From positions 1 to 32,727 of the forward strand of contig DASYZR010000025.1 in the NCBI GenBank assembly GCA_035945995.1: a stretch of 32,727 nucleotides of DNA, given 5' to 3'. The DNA is from a bacterium. Its GTDB lineage: Bacteria > Sysuimicrobiota > Sysuimicrobiia > Sysuimicrobiales > Segetimicrobiaceae. The notes under the pieces are model-generated. The model had not been told where the DNA came from and ran no database searches. It saw only the letters and a program-made list of their open reading frames with translations. Every line of letters starts with the position of its first letter. Within the stretch, counting starts at the first letter, position 1. Shown here in pieces: positions 9,908-18,157 of this stretch. A program made the position numbers and the translations under genes.

Positions 9908-10894
9908 TCAGCCGCTCAGCCGGATTCGTGGATCGGCCCAGATCAGTACGAGATCCGAGAGCAGCGTCCCGACGACCGTCATGACTCCGAGCATCAGGAT
10001 GATGACGCCGGCGAGGAACATGTCCTGTGCCAGGAGGGCTGTGACGAGGAGCGGACCGACGGTCGGCAGGTTGAGGACGAGCGAGACAATGATGGTGCCC
10101 GAGACGATGTACGGGAGCGAGTACCCGACGGTGCTGATGAAGGGATTGAGCGCCACCCGTACGGGATATTTCAGCAGGACGCGGACCGCGGTCAGGCCCT
10201 TCGCCCGGGCGGTGGTGACGTAGGGCTTTCGGAGCTCGTCGAGCAGGTTTGCGCGCATGATCCGCATCGTGTGCGCGATCCCGGAGATCGCCAGAATGAG
10301 GGCCGGGAGCGGCAGATGCTTGGCGAGGTCCCACGCCCGGGCGGCGCTCCAGGGAGCGTTCAGGTACGCGGGCGAGAAGAGGCCGCCCACCCTGGCGTTG
10401 AACAGGGTGAAGCTGACGTACAAGAGCACCAGGGCGAGCAGAAATCCCGGAACCGCCACCCCGATGAACCCGATGAACGTAAAAACGTAGTCCCCCACCG
10501 AGTACTGCCGCACGGCGGAATAGATGCCGAGCGGCAGCGCGAGCACCCAGGTGAAGAGCAGGGCGGCGACAGACAGCAGCACGGTCGTCCACAGCCGGTC
10601 GCCGATCACGTCCACGACCGGCCGCTGGTACTCCAACGACACTCCGAAGTTGCCCCGCAACAGCCGGCCCATCCATTTTCCATACTGGACGTACAGGGGC
10701 CGGTCCAGACCGAGCTCGTGCCGCATCGCGGCGGCCTCGCCCTGGCTCACGGTCCCGCCGCTGGCTTCCATCTCCGCGATGTAGCTCGTGACGTAATCGC
10801 CCGGGGGGAGCTTGATAATCACAAACGACAGGGCGCTGATGACGCCAATCGTCAGCGCGGCCAGCAGCAGGCGGCGGGCGACGTAGGTGATCAT
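9908..10894 (-). CDS. ABC transporter permease (OppB/DppB-like)
   Basis: A 328-residue permease with the classic start MITYVARRLLLAALTIGVIS (helix 1), a periplasmic segment with the family motif LGLDRPLYVQYGKWMGRLL, then five further helices. The coupling region YVTTARAKGLTAVRVLLKYPVRVALNP is typical of OppB/DppB. It is the first gene of the leftward operon. No clear ribosome binding site precedes the ATG at 10894, so initiation may be leaderless or use a weak site. The divergent plus-strand operon starts 138 bp away across a perfect inverted repeat. Confidence 0.95.
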   Translation of the reverse strand: MITYVARRLLLAALTIGVISALSFVIIKLPPGDYVTSYIAEMEASGGTVSQGEAAAMRHELGLDRPLYVQYGKWMGRLLRGNFGVSLEYQRPVVDVIGDRLWTTVLLSVAALLFTWVLALPLGIYSAVRQYSVGDYVFTFIGFIGVAVPGFLLALVLLYVSFTLFNARVGGLFSPAYLNAPWSAARAWDLAKHLPLPALILAISGIAHTMRIMRANLLDELRKPYVTTARAKGLTAVRVLLKYPVRVALNPFISTVGYSLPYIVSGTIIVSLVLNLPTVGPLLVTALLAQDMFLAGVIILMLGVMTVVGTLLSDLVLIWADPRIRLSG

Positions 10895-10912
10895 GTGTGA
10901 GGTGTGTTCTCA

Positions 10913-10936
10913 GCGCGGGGCCGGACGGCCCCGCGC
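10913..10936. repeat. Perfect 11-bp inverted repeat between divergent operons
   Basis: GCGCGGGGCCG (10913-10923), two bases GA, then CGGCCCCGCGC (10926-10936). It sits in the 137-bp gap between the leftward transporter operon and the rightward operon, 19 bp upstream of the permease B start. Its position suggests either an operator for a regulator controlling both operons or a stable hairpin in one 5' leader. No regulator gene is adjacent. Confidence 0.6.
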
Positions 10937-11031
10937 CTGGTCCTCGTTCGCCGTGTCCACACCCTCTCCTATCGCGCGCCGATCTGCGCCTGGTGGAAGG
11001 AGTACCGGCGCCACGACGGAAGTGGACGCGC

Positions 11032-11550
11032 ATGCTGCCGCTTCGCACGATCAATCAGGTCGCCCTCGTCGTCGAGGATCTCGATGCCGCCGTGCGGCGG
11101 TACTGGGAGCGCCTCGGCATCGGGCCGTGGCGCATCTACACCTACCAGCCGCCCCTCGTCAAGGACATGACGTACCGCGGCCGCCCGCACGAGTACCGGA
11201 TGCGCCTTGCGATCGCCTACGCGGGCGATGTGATGGTCGAGCTCATCCAGCCGCTCTCCGACGAGAACGTCTACACGGAGCACCTGCGGCAGAAGGGCCC
11301 GGGGCTGCACCATGTCGGCGTCTTCGTGCCGCTGCTTCGGGACGCCGTGGCCGACGCCACCCGAGCCGGGTATCAGGTGCTGCAGAGCGGGCGCGGGTAC
11401 GGCCTGCACGGCGACGGCGGGTACGCGTATCTCGACACGCAGGACCTGTTCGGCATGATCGTGGAGTTGATCGAGCTGCCGAAGGAACGCGTCGAGCCCG
11501 AGGCGGTCTATCCCCCTCCCGCTCCGCGCGGCGGCGGGGCGCCGGCATGA
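11032..11550 (+). CDS. VOC-superfamily (glyoxalase/bleomycin-resistance fold) protein
   Basis: A 172-residue protein with the paired beta-alpha-beta-beta-beta modules of the vicinal oxygen chelate fold. TINQVALVVEDLDAAVRRYW opens the first module and GLHHVGVFV the second. Candidate metal ligands are H94, E70 (VELIQPL) and E145 (IVELIEL). The family includes methylmalonyl-CoA epimerase, lactoylglutathione lyase and extradiol dioxygenases; this member is closest in pattern to epimerase/isomerase-like proteins. ATG at 11032 with GGAAG about 10 bp upstream. Its stop overlaps the start of the enolase-superfamily gene (ATGA), so the two are coupled and probably act on the same substrate. Confidence 0.85.
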   Translation: MLPLRTINQVALVVEDLDAAVRRYWERLGIGPWRIYTYQPPLVKDMTYRGRPHEYRMRLAIAYAGDVMVELIQPLSDENVYTEHLRQKGPGLHHVGVFVPLLRDAVADATRAGYQVLQSGRGYGLHGDGGYAYLDTQDLFGMIVELIELPKERVEPEAVYPPPAPRGGGAPA

Positions 11551-12668
11551 AGATCACGCGGGTCGAGGCGATCCCGCTGCGGATCCCGGACCTCGACTGG
11601 ACCCGCGCCGACGGCATTCAGGACGACGTCGTGGTGCCGGTGCACACCGACGCCGGGATCACCGGGGTCGGCGAAGCGGACTCGTCTCCCCATGTCGTCA
11701 AGGCGATCGTCGACGCGCCGGAGTCGTGGATGCGCTCCCGCGGCCTCGCGGGCATGCTCGTGGGCGAGGACCCGCTGCACACCGAGCGGCTCTGGGACGC
11801 GATGTACGAGGGGACGCTGTGGATGGGGCGGGGCGGGGTCGCCGTCCAGGCGATCGCCGCGGTCGATCTCGCGCTCTGGGACATCAAAGGCCAGGCCCTC
11901 GGGCTGCCGGTGCACACGCTCCTCGGCGGCGCCCGCCGCGAGACGATTCCCGTCTACGCGAGCATGCTCTTCGAGCGGGACCACGGCGCGATGCGCGAGA
12001 CGGCGCAGCGCTACGTCGCGGACGGCTACCGGGCGGTGAAGTTCGGGTGGGGACCGATGGGTCCCGACCTCGCGACCGACGTGGCGCTCGTGCGCGCGGC
12101 CCGCGAGGCGATCGGCGACGCGGCGCTGTTGGTGGACGCGGGAGGCGCGTGGACGCTGCGCGAAGCGGTGCGGCGGCTGGACGCGTTCCGGGAATTTTCG
12201 CCGTTCTGGCTGGAGGAGGCGCTCGCCAGCGACGACCTCGCGGGGTGGGCGCGGCTCACCGCGGCGGCGCGCACCACCCGGATCGCGACCGGCGAGCAGG
12301 AGACGCTGGCCTCGGCGTTCCGCGATCTGCTCGAGATCGGCCGCGTGGACGTCATCCAGCCGGATCTGGCGCGCGCCGGGGGCTTCACCCAGGGCCGGCG
12401 GATCGCCGACCTGGCCGCCGCGAACCACGCCCAGCTCGTGCCGCACGCCTGGAAGTCCGGGATTCTGGTCGCGGCCTGCATGCACTTCGCCGCGGTCCTG
12501 CCGGAAATTCCCTTCGTCGAGTACACGGTCGCCCCATCCCCGCTCAGGCGGGAGCTCGTGCGCAGCGACGTCGCGGTCTCGAACGGCGTCGCGCGCATCC
12601 CGAAGAGCCCCGGGCTCGGGGTGGAGCTGAACGAGGAAATCCTGGAGCGGTATCGCACGGACCGGTAG
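11547..12668 (+). CDS. Mandelate racemase/muconate lactonizing enzyme family protein (enolase superfamily)
   Basis: A 373-residue two-domain enzyme: N-terminal capping domain (1 to about 125) and C-terminal barrel. Metal ligands are D197 (LLVDAGGAW), an acidic residue at 223/224 (WLEEALASDD) and E250 (ATGEQET). The acid-base set includes K165 (AVKFGWGP) and the D273/H300 dyad (IQPDLARAGG, VPHAWKSG), as in the mandelate racemase subgroup. Only one Lys is present where many relatives have K-x-K, and DAGG replaces the usual D-x-N. Members abstract the proton alpha to a carboxylate, giving racemisation, epimerisation or sugar-acid dehydration. Start overlaps the VOC stop. The reaction is unknown, but a carboxylate substrate is implied. 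Confidence 0.9.
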   Translation: MKITRVEAIPLRIPDLDWTRADGIQDDVVVPVHTDAGITGVGEADSSPHVVKAIVDAPESWMRSRGLAGMLVGEDPLHTERLWDAMYEGTLWMGRGGVAVQAIAAVDLALWDIKGQALGLPVHTLLGGARRETIPVYASMLFERDHGAMRETAQRYVADGYRAVKFGWGPMGPDLATDVALVRAAREAIGDAALLVDAGGAWTLREAVRRLDAFREFSPFWLEEALASDDLAGWARLTAAARTTRIATGEQETLASAFRDLLEIGRVDVIQPDLARAGGFTQGRRIADLAAANHAQLVPHAWKSGILVAACMHFAAVLPEIPFVEYTVAPSPLRRELVRSDVAVSNGVARIPKSPGLGVELNEEILERYRTDR

Positions 12669-12732
12669 AACGCGCGTCGCCGGCCGTGGCTCGAAGCGCG
12701 CGACAACCGCACGCCGCCGGGAGGACAGGATC

Positions 12733-14094
12733 GTGGAGACGCGAGAGACGGTCATACCGCATCTGTTCCTGGACTTCATGCAGATGCGGGAGTTCGCGAA
12801 AGACCCGCTGGTGTTCGTGGGGGGCGAGGGGATTCGGCTCACCGACACGGCGGGACGGCGGTACATCGACGGGCTGTCCGGGGTGTTCGTGGCCAGCCTC
12901 GGCCACGGCAACATGCCGGTGATCGAAGCGATGGCCGCCCAGATGCGCCAACTCGCGTTTGCCCCGCCGCTGCACAGCACGAACCTGCCGGCGCTCAGAC
13001 TCACGGAACTGCTGCTGCGGATCGCCCCCGAGGGCGTCGGGGCGCTCAAACTGCTGAGCGGCGGCTCCGAGGCGACGGAGGCGGCGATGAAACTCGCGCG
13101 CCAATACCATCAGCAGAGCGGGCATCCGCGGAAGTACAAGATCGTCGGCCGGTACGGCTCCTATCACGGCGGGACGATGGGCGCGCTCTCCGCCGGCGGC
13201 GGCCGGGACCGGAAGTCGGTCTACGAGCCGCTCGGCGTCGGATTCCTGCACGTCCATCCGCCGTACTGCTACCGCTGTCCCTTCGACCAGACGTACCCCG
13301 GCTGCGGCCGGACGTGCGTGACGCTAGTCGAGCGCACGATCGAGGCCGAAGACCCGCAGACGGTCGCCGCGGTCATCGTCGAGCCGATTTCGATCTCCTC
13401 GGCCGGGTTCATCACGCCCCCGCCGGACTATCTGCCGCGCCTGCGGGAGGTGTGCACCCGGCACAACGTCGTCCTCATCTATGACGAGATCATCACCGGC
13501 TTCGGCCGGCTGGGCACGATGTTCGGGTCGCAGTACTATGAGGCCGCGCCCGACATTACGTGCTGCGGCAAGGGGATGAGCGGCGGGTACGCGCCGCTCG
13601 CGGCCATTCTCATCCGCGCCCAGATCGCGGACGCGTTCTACGGCGAGGCGGGGGACCGCCGCGAGTTTCATCACGGCCACACCTACGCCGGCAATCCGGT
13701 CGCGTGCGCCGCGGGGGTCGCCGCGATTACGCAGCTGCTCGAGCGGGACCTCGTGGGGAACGCCCGGCGGCAGGGCGAGCACCTCCGGCGCCGGCTCGCC
13801 GGGCTCGCGGCCCGGTTCCCGCTGATCGGTGACGTTCGCGGCGCCGGGCTCCTGCAGGGCGTCGAGTTCGTGCCCAGCCGCCGGAACGGCGGGCGGTTTC
13901 CACCGAGGGTGCGGCCCGGGAAGGCCGTGGAGCGCGCCGCGCGCAAACGCGGGCTGCTGCTGCGCTGCGGCGAGGACTTCGCCGTCTTCGCCCCGCCGCT
14001 CATCGTCACCGCGGCCGACATCGACGAGATGTGCGACATTCTCGGGGAGAGCATCGCCGAGGTCCAATCGACGCTGCCCGACGGCGCCTCGTGA
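12733..14094 (+). CDS. Class III aminotransferase (PLP-dependent) with four-Cys motif
   Basis: A 453-residue fold-type I transaminase. Visible features are GGSEATEAAMK (phosphate-binding region, 110-120), the PLP-contacting DEIITGFGR (251-259) and the Schiff-base Lys K280 in CCGKGMSGGYAP. A cysteine cluster at C179, C182, C191, C195 (C-x2-C-x8-C-x3-C) lies before the PLP domain core. Mammalian GABA transaminase has a CxxC iron-sulfur site in this family. Class III enzymes move amino groups from omega-amines, GABA, beta-alanine or diaminobutyrate to 2-oxo acids. GTG start at 12733 with GGGAGGA upstream; the stop overlaps the next GTG. Placed with deacylase genes, it likely processes the amine released by them (inference). 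Confidence 0.93.
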   Translation: METRETVIPHLFLDFMQMREFAKDPLVFVGGEGIRLTDTAGRRYIDGLSGVFVASLGHGNMPVIEAMAAQMRQLAFAPPLHSTNLPALRLTELLLRIAPEGVGALKLLSGGSEATEAAMKLARQYHQQSGHPRKYKIVGRYGSYHGGTMGALSAGGGRDRKSVYEPLGVGFLHVHPPYCYRCPFDQTYPGCGRTCVTLVERTIEAEDPQTVAAVIVEPISISSAGFITPPPDYLPRLREVCTRHNVVLIYDEIITGFGRLGTMFGSQYYEAAPDITCCGKGMSGGYAPLAAILIRAQIADAFYGEAGDRREFHHGHTYAGNPVACAAGVAAITQLLERDLVGNARRQGEHLRRRLAGLAARFPLIGDVRGAGLLQGVEFVPSRRNGGRFPPRVRPGKAVERAARKRGLLLRCGEDFAVFAPPLIVTAADIDEMCDILGESIAEVQSTLPDGAS

Positions 14095-15515
14095 CCGACG
14101 CCGCGGGCGGCGGGTTCCGCGCCGGGGTCGGGCGCGAGACGATCACGCCGGCGTTCACGGTGCCGCATGCCGGGTGGGGCGCGCAGACCCATCTGTTCGC
14201 CGAAGGTGTGGAAACGGATCTCTGGGCGACCGTGCTGGCGTTGGCCGACGAGGGCGGCATGGCCGCCGTGGTGGACCTGGACCTCGTGGCCGTCACGCCC
14301 GGCGACGCGCGGACGATTCGCACCGAGGTCGCGCGCGTGCTCGGTCTGGCCCCGGAGCAGGTGCGGGTGACGGAGACGCACAATCACGCCGGGCCGCCGC
14401 CGAGCACGTGGGCGTGGATGAAGGAGGGCGCGGCCGCGCTCAGGCGCTACTACGACCAGCTGCCCGACCGGGCGGCGAGTGCGGCGATGACCGCGCGGAG
14501 GGCGCTGCGGCCGGCGCGCGTGGCCGCGGGCGCCGGCGAGAGCCGCGTCGCCGTGAACCGCCGGGAGCGATCGCCGGACGGCCGGATGGCCACCGGGGTG
14601 AACCCGGACGGGATCATTGATCCCCACGTGTTCGTCGTGCGCATCGACGGCCGGGACGAGCGGCCGCTCGCGGCGATCGTCGGCTACACCGCGCATCCGA
14701 CGACGATGGGGCCGACGAACCGGCGCTTCAGCGCGGACTGGCCCGGCCATCTCAAGCGCACGGTGGAGGCCGTTACCGGTGCCGTGTGCCTCTTCGCCCA
14801 GGGCGCGACCGGCAATGTGGGACCGGGGCCGGAGGGGTTCACCGACGACGCCCGCGTGATCAAGCGCATCGGCGGCGCCGTGGGGTCGGTCGCGGCCGGC
14901 GTGTACTTCGATCTCCGGATCCCGCCGCGGCGGTTTCGCCACGAACGTGTCTGGGAGTCGGGGGCGCCGCTCGGCAAGTGGGTGGCGGAGCCGGAGCCCG
15001 CACCCGGGCCGCGGGTACGCGTGATGACCCGGGAGATCCGGCTGCCGCTGCGGCCGCAGCCGCCCCTGGCGCAGGCCGAGGCTGAAGCGGAGACGGCCCG
15101 CGGACGTCTCAATGATCTCGTGGGCCGCGGCGCCGCGGCGCGCGAGATCGAAGCGGCCACCTTCGTCACCAAGCGGGCGGCGATGACGGTGGAGCGCGCC
15201 CGCGCGTTCGCCGGCAAGTCCGACCTGCCGGTCGAATTGCACGTGCTGCAGGTCGGTCCCGCGGTTCTGGCCGGGATTCCCGCGGAGCCGTTCGCCGAGA
15301 TCGGGCTCGCGATCAAGGCCCGGTCGCCGTTTCCGCACACCTGGTTCGGTGGCTACGTCGGCGGATGGTCGGGATACATTCCCACACCGGAGGAGTATCC
15401 CCGGGGCGGGTACGAGGTGGACACGACACCGTTCACGTCCGACGCGGCCGGCCGGGTGATCGAGGACACGGTCGCCGCGCTCGAAGACCTCTACCGGCAG
15501 GAGACGGCTCGATGA
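14091..15515 (+). CDS. Neutral/alkaline ceramidase-like zinc hydrolase (cytoplasmic)
   Basis: A 474-residue member of the neutral/alkaline non-lysosomal ceramidase family. Family landmarks are FRAGVGRETITP near the N-terminus, the His-rich motif TETHNHAGPPPS, the metal-binding GYTAHPTTMG and the nucleophile-region FAQGATGNVGPG. Characterised relatives hydrolyse the amide bond of ceramide using zinc. Two points argue against real ceramidase: there is no signal peptide and it is much shorter than the 650-750 residues of secreted enzymes, lacking the C-terminal Ig-like domain. It probably cleaves a small intracellular N-acyl compound. The GTG at 14091 overlaps the aminotransferase stop by GTGA; the longer upstream frame lies inside the previous gene. 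Confidence 0.85.
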   Translation: MTDAAGGGFRAGVGRETITPAFTVPHAGWGAQTHLFAEGVETDLWATVLALADEGGMAAVVDLDLVAVTPGDARTIRTEVARVLGLAPEQVRVTETHNHAGPPPSTWAWMKEGAAALRRYYDQLPDRAASAAMTARRALRPARVAAGAGESRVAVNRRERSPDGRMATGVNPDGIIDPHVFVVRIDGRDERPLAAIVGYTAHPTTMGPTNRRFSADWPGHLKRTVEAVTGAVCLFAQGATGNVGPGPEGFTDDARVIKRIGGAVGSVAAGVYFDLRIPPRRFRHERVWESGAPLGKWVAEPEPAPGPRVRVMTREIRLPLRPQPPLAQAEAEAETARGRLNDLVGRGAAAREIEAATFVTKRAAMTVERARAFAGKSDLPVELHVLQVGPAVLAGIPAEPFAEIGLAIKARSPFPHTWFGGYVGGWSGYIPTPEEYPRGGYEVDTTPFTSDAAGRVIEDTVAALEDLYRQETAR

Positions 15516-15555
15516 TGGGCAACCCGGCGTAAGACCTGGGAGGAGGGGAGCAGCC

Positions 15556-17184
15556 ATGGCGGACGGCAACGCGGCGGGCACGTCTCGGACCCGGGGATGG
15601 CCGGACTCTCGTCATCTGACCCGGCGCGAGTTGATCCTCGGCGCCGGGGCGCTCGCGGGGGCGGGTGCCGCGGGCGCGTGGTGGCTCGGGGAGGCGCCGC
15701 GGGTCGAGGCGGCGGCCGCCCCGAAACGCGGCGGGCGGGTGACCTGGGGGATGACCTCTGACCCGACCTCGGTCATTCCGTTCGGCGCCGTCGCCGGGTC
15801 CAATTTCGAGATCACGTCGCTCGTCTACGAGTCGCTGCTGCGGTGGGACCGGCGGCTCAACGTCCAGCCGGCGCTCGCCGAGTCCTGGCAGATTCCCGAC
15901 AACCGGACGTACGTCTTCAAACTCCGCCGGGGGGTGCGGTTCCACAGCGGGAAAGAGCTCGACGCGGAGGACGTCAAGTATTCGCTGGAGCTGCAGAAGA
16001 CGCCGCCCCCGCCGGGGGCCGTTACGAGCTTCTACCCGAAAATCGGCGGCGTGACCGTCCTGGACAAGTACACGGTGCGGGTCACCATGACCGAGCCCGA
16101 CGCGACGATGCTGGGGTATCTCGCCTGGGGGCGATACTCGGCGATCATCCCGAAGGGCCTCTACGACCGCGCCGACTTGCGAACCCACGCGGACGGCACC
16201 GGGCCGTTCCGGCTCGAGGAATACGTGCCGAACGATCACACCCGGCTCAGCCGGTTCAGCGGCTACTGGCGGCCCGACCTCCCGTACCTCGACGAGATCA
16301 CGATGAAGGTGATGCTGGACGAGCAGGCGCGGCTCGCGGGGCTGCGCTCCGGCGCGATCGACGGCGCGCAACTCACGGCCGACACGGCCGCCGGCCTCGC
16401 CGGCGATGCGTCGCTCGCGATTCTCAAGGGCCTGACGGCCGTCTTCCGGGAAGTCGAGTTCACCATCAAGGGCAACGGCAAGCCCTGGGACAACGTCAAG
16501 GTCCGGCAGGCCGTGAACGCGGCCATCAACCGGCAGGCGATCATCGAAAAGGTCTACGGGGGCGACGCGGTCTACTCGAGCAAGATCCCCCAGGGCTACG
16601 GGCCCTGGCCGCTCTCCCAGGACGCGCTCAAGCTGAAATGGGAGCGGTACGATCTGCCGAAAGCCAAGGCGCTGATGGCGGCGGCGGGCGTCGCCGGCGG
16701 GTTCTCCGTCACGCTGCAGTCGATCGCGCATCCGACCGACTACACGCAGAACGCCGAAGTCATAAAAGAGCAATTGCGGTTGATCAACATCAACGTCACG
16801 GTGCAGCCGCTGGAGATCGGGACGTTCGCCCGCAACAACGGTCAGGGCGATTTCGAGTGGCAGTCCACGGGCCGCGGCATGCGGGGGGACCCGAGCGGCT
16901 TCATCGCCGATTTCGATCCCACCAGTTCGATCTACAAGGCCTGGTATCAGGGCGGCTACAACAACAAAGAACTGACCGATCTCTACTTCCAGGGTCTGCA
17001 CACGCCCGATCAGGCCCGGCGGCTGCAAATCTACCGGCGGCTGCAGGAGATCGTCCTGACCGAGTGGCCGGCGCTGCCGCTCGTCAATCCGATGATCTAC
17101 TTCGTCGTGCGCCGGCGGCTGCATAACATGTACGTCGCGTACGAGGCGACGGAGCGCGGCCTGGTCGAGACGTGGGCGGACTGA
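15556..17184 (+). CDS. Tat-exported ABC transporter substrate-binding protein, family 5
   Basis: A 542-residue SBP_bac_5 protein. The N-terminus carries a twin-arginine signal (LTRRELILGAGALAGAGAAG, residues 22-41). Family segments follow: FKLRRGVRFHSGKELDAEDV, GTGPFRLEEYVPNDH and VRQAVNAAINRQAII. Length is normal for DppA/OppA-like proteins. GGGAGGAGGGGAG lies about 6 bp before the ATG at 15556. It is the third of four transporter-related units of this operon, followed directly by two permease genes. It is clearly not a recent copy of the binding protein at 2648-4720. Ligand unknown; the neighbouring amide hydrolases point to a peptide-like or N-acyl compound (inference). Confidence 0.93.
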   Translation: MADGNAAGTSRTRGWPDSRHLTRRELILGAGALAGAGAAGAWWLGEAPRVEAAAAPKRGGRVTWGMTSDPTSVIPFGAVAGSNFEITSLVYESLLRWDRRLNVQPALAESWQIPDNRTYVFKLRRGVRFHSGKELDAEDVKYSLELQKTPPPPGAVTSFYPKIGGVTVLDKYTVRVTMTEPDATMLGYLAWGRYSAIIPKGLYDRADLRTHADGTGPFRLEEYVPNDHTRLSRFSGYWRPDLPYLDEITMKVMLDEQARLAGLRSGAIDGAQLTADTAAGLAGDASLAILKGLTAVFREVEFTIKGNGKPWDNVKVRQAVNAAINRQAIIEKVYGGDAVYSSKIPQGYGPWPLSQDALKLKWERYDLPKAKALMAAAGVAGGFSVTLQSIAHPTDYTQNAEVIKEQLRLININVTVQPLEIGTFARNNGQGDFEWQSTGRGMRGDPSGFIADFDPTSSIYKAWYQGGYNNKELTDLYFQGLHTPDQARRLQIYRRLQEIVLTEWPALPLVNPMIYFVVRRRLHNMYVAYEATERGLVETWAD

Positions 17185-17236
17185 CCGCCTAGCCGAGAGA
17201 CGTCCGACGGCCCGCTACGCGCTGCGCCGGCTGCTG

Positions 17237-18157
17237 TTGCTCATCCCGACGCTGCTCGGGATGTCCGTCCTGATCTTTGCGATGGTCCGCCTGTTGCCGG
17301 GCGACGTGGTGGACGCGATGTTCACCGCGGACACCGGCGCCGGGGCCGCCGCGAAGCAGGCCGTGCGCCGGGCCCTGGGCCTCACCGACCCGCTGCCGGT
17401 GCAGTACGTGAAATTCGTCGGCGGCGTCGTGACCGGGTCGCTCGGCCAGTCGCTGACGAGCGGCGAGGCGGTGTCCACGATCATGTCGCGGGCGGTTCCG
17501 ATCACGGTCGAGCTGGCCGTGCTGGCGGCGGCGGGGGCGACGGTGGTCGGGATTCCGCTCGGCGTCGTCTCGGCGACCCGCCCGAACACGGCGTGGGACG
17601 TCGCCGCCCGCGTCGGCGGGCTGGTCGGCCTCTCCGTGCCGAACTTCTGGTTCGCCACGCTGGCGCTCCTCGTGACATCGGTCTTCTTTCATTGGATCCC
17701 GCCGGTGACCTGGATCGCCCCCTGGCGCGATCTCGGGGCGAACCTCGCGCAGACGGCGATCCCCGCGCTCGCGATCGCGGTGTACCTCATGGCCACCGTC
17801 ATGCGGATGACCCGGGCCAGCATGCTCGAGGTGCTGCGGCAGGACTACATCCGCACCGCCCGGGCCAAGGGGGCGTCCGCCGGCGCCGTGATGTTCCGGC
17901 ATGCGCTCCGGAACTCGCTGATCCCGGTGATCACCGTGATCGGCTTCCAGGTCGGTACGCTGATCGGCGGCGCGACGATCGTGGAAGTGATCTTCGGCCT
18001 CCCCGGCATGGGTTACACGCTCGTGCAGGCCATCTTCGCGCGCGACTACACCGTGATCGAGGTCACCACACTCTTCCTGGCCGCCGTGTTCGTGATCGTC
18101 AACCTGCTGGTGGACCTCCTGTACGGGCTGCTCGACCCCCGGATCGAGCAGGCGTGA
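17237..18157 (+). CDS. ABC transporter permease (DppB-like) without a clear start codon
   Basis: A permease of at least 306 residues. The core is complete: LIPTLLGMSVLIFAMVRLLPGD (helix 1), the motif LGLTDPLPVQYVKFVGGVV, the coupling region IRTARAKGASAGAVMFRHALRNSLIPV and DLLYGLLDPR at the end. The natural N-terminus should be about 10 residues longer (the frame reads ARYALRRLLLLIP), but between the in-frame stop at 17093 and the TTG at 17237 there is no ATG, GTG or TTG. So either this TTG, a non-canonical codon (CTG at 17222, ACG) or a one-base error in the sequence must be invoked. The binding-protein gene ends 52 bp upstream. Confidence 0.88.
   Translation: MLIPTLLGMSVLIFAMVRLLPGDVVDAMFTADTGAGAAAKQAVRRALGLTDPLPVQYVKFVGGVVTGSLGQSLTSGEAVSTIMSRAVPITVELAVLAAAGATVVGIPLGVVSATRPNTAWDVAARVGGLVGLSVPNFWFATLALLVTSVFFHWIPPVTWIAPWRDLGANLAQTAIPALAIAVYLMATVMRMTRASMLEVLRQDYIRTARAKGASAGAVMFRHALRNSLIPVITVIGFQVGTLIGGATIVEVIFGLPGMGYTLVQAIFARDYTVIEVTTLFLAAVFVIVNLLVDLLYGLLDPRIEQA

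Noticed and set aside
14091-15515. Secreted ceramidase used as virulence factor or for host lipid use
   Set aside because: No signal peptide, no C-terminal Ig-like domain, and operon context of an intracellular catabolic pathway.
13683-15581. Long minus-strand open frame (632 codons) opposite the aminotransferase and ceramidase-like genes
   Set aside because: Composition is Arg/Pro/Gly/His-rich with no domain; it is the usual antisense shadow of high-GC coding DNA. The plus-strand genes have clear family motifs.
15433-17124. Minus-strand open frame of 563 codons opposite the second binding protein
   Set aside because: Same reason: shadow frame opposite an SBP_bac_5 gene with signal peptide and ribosome binding site.
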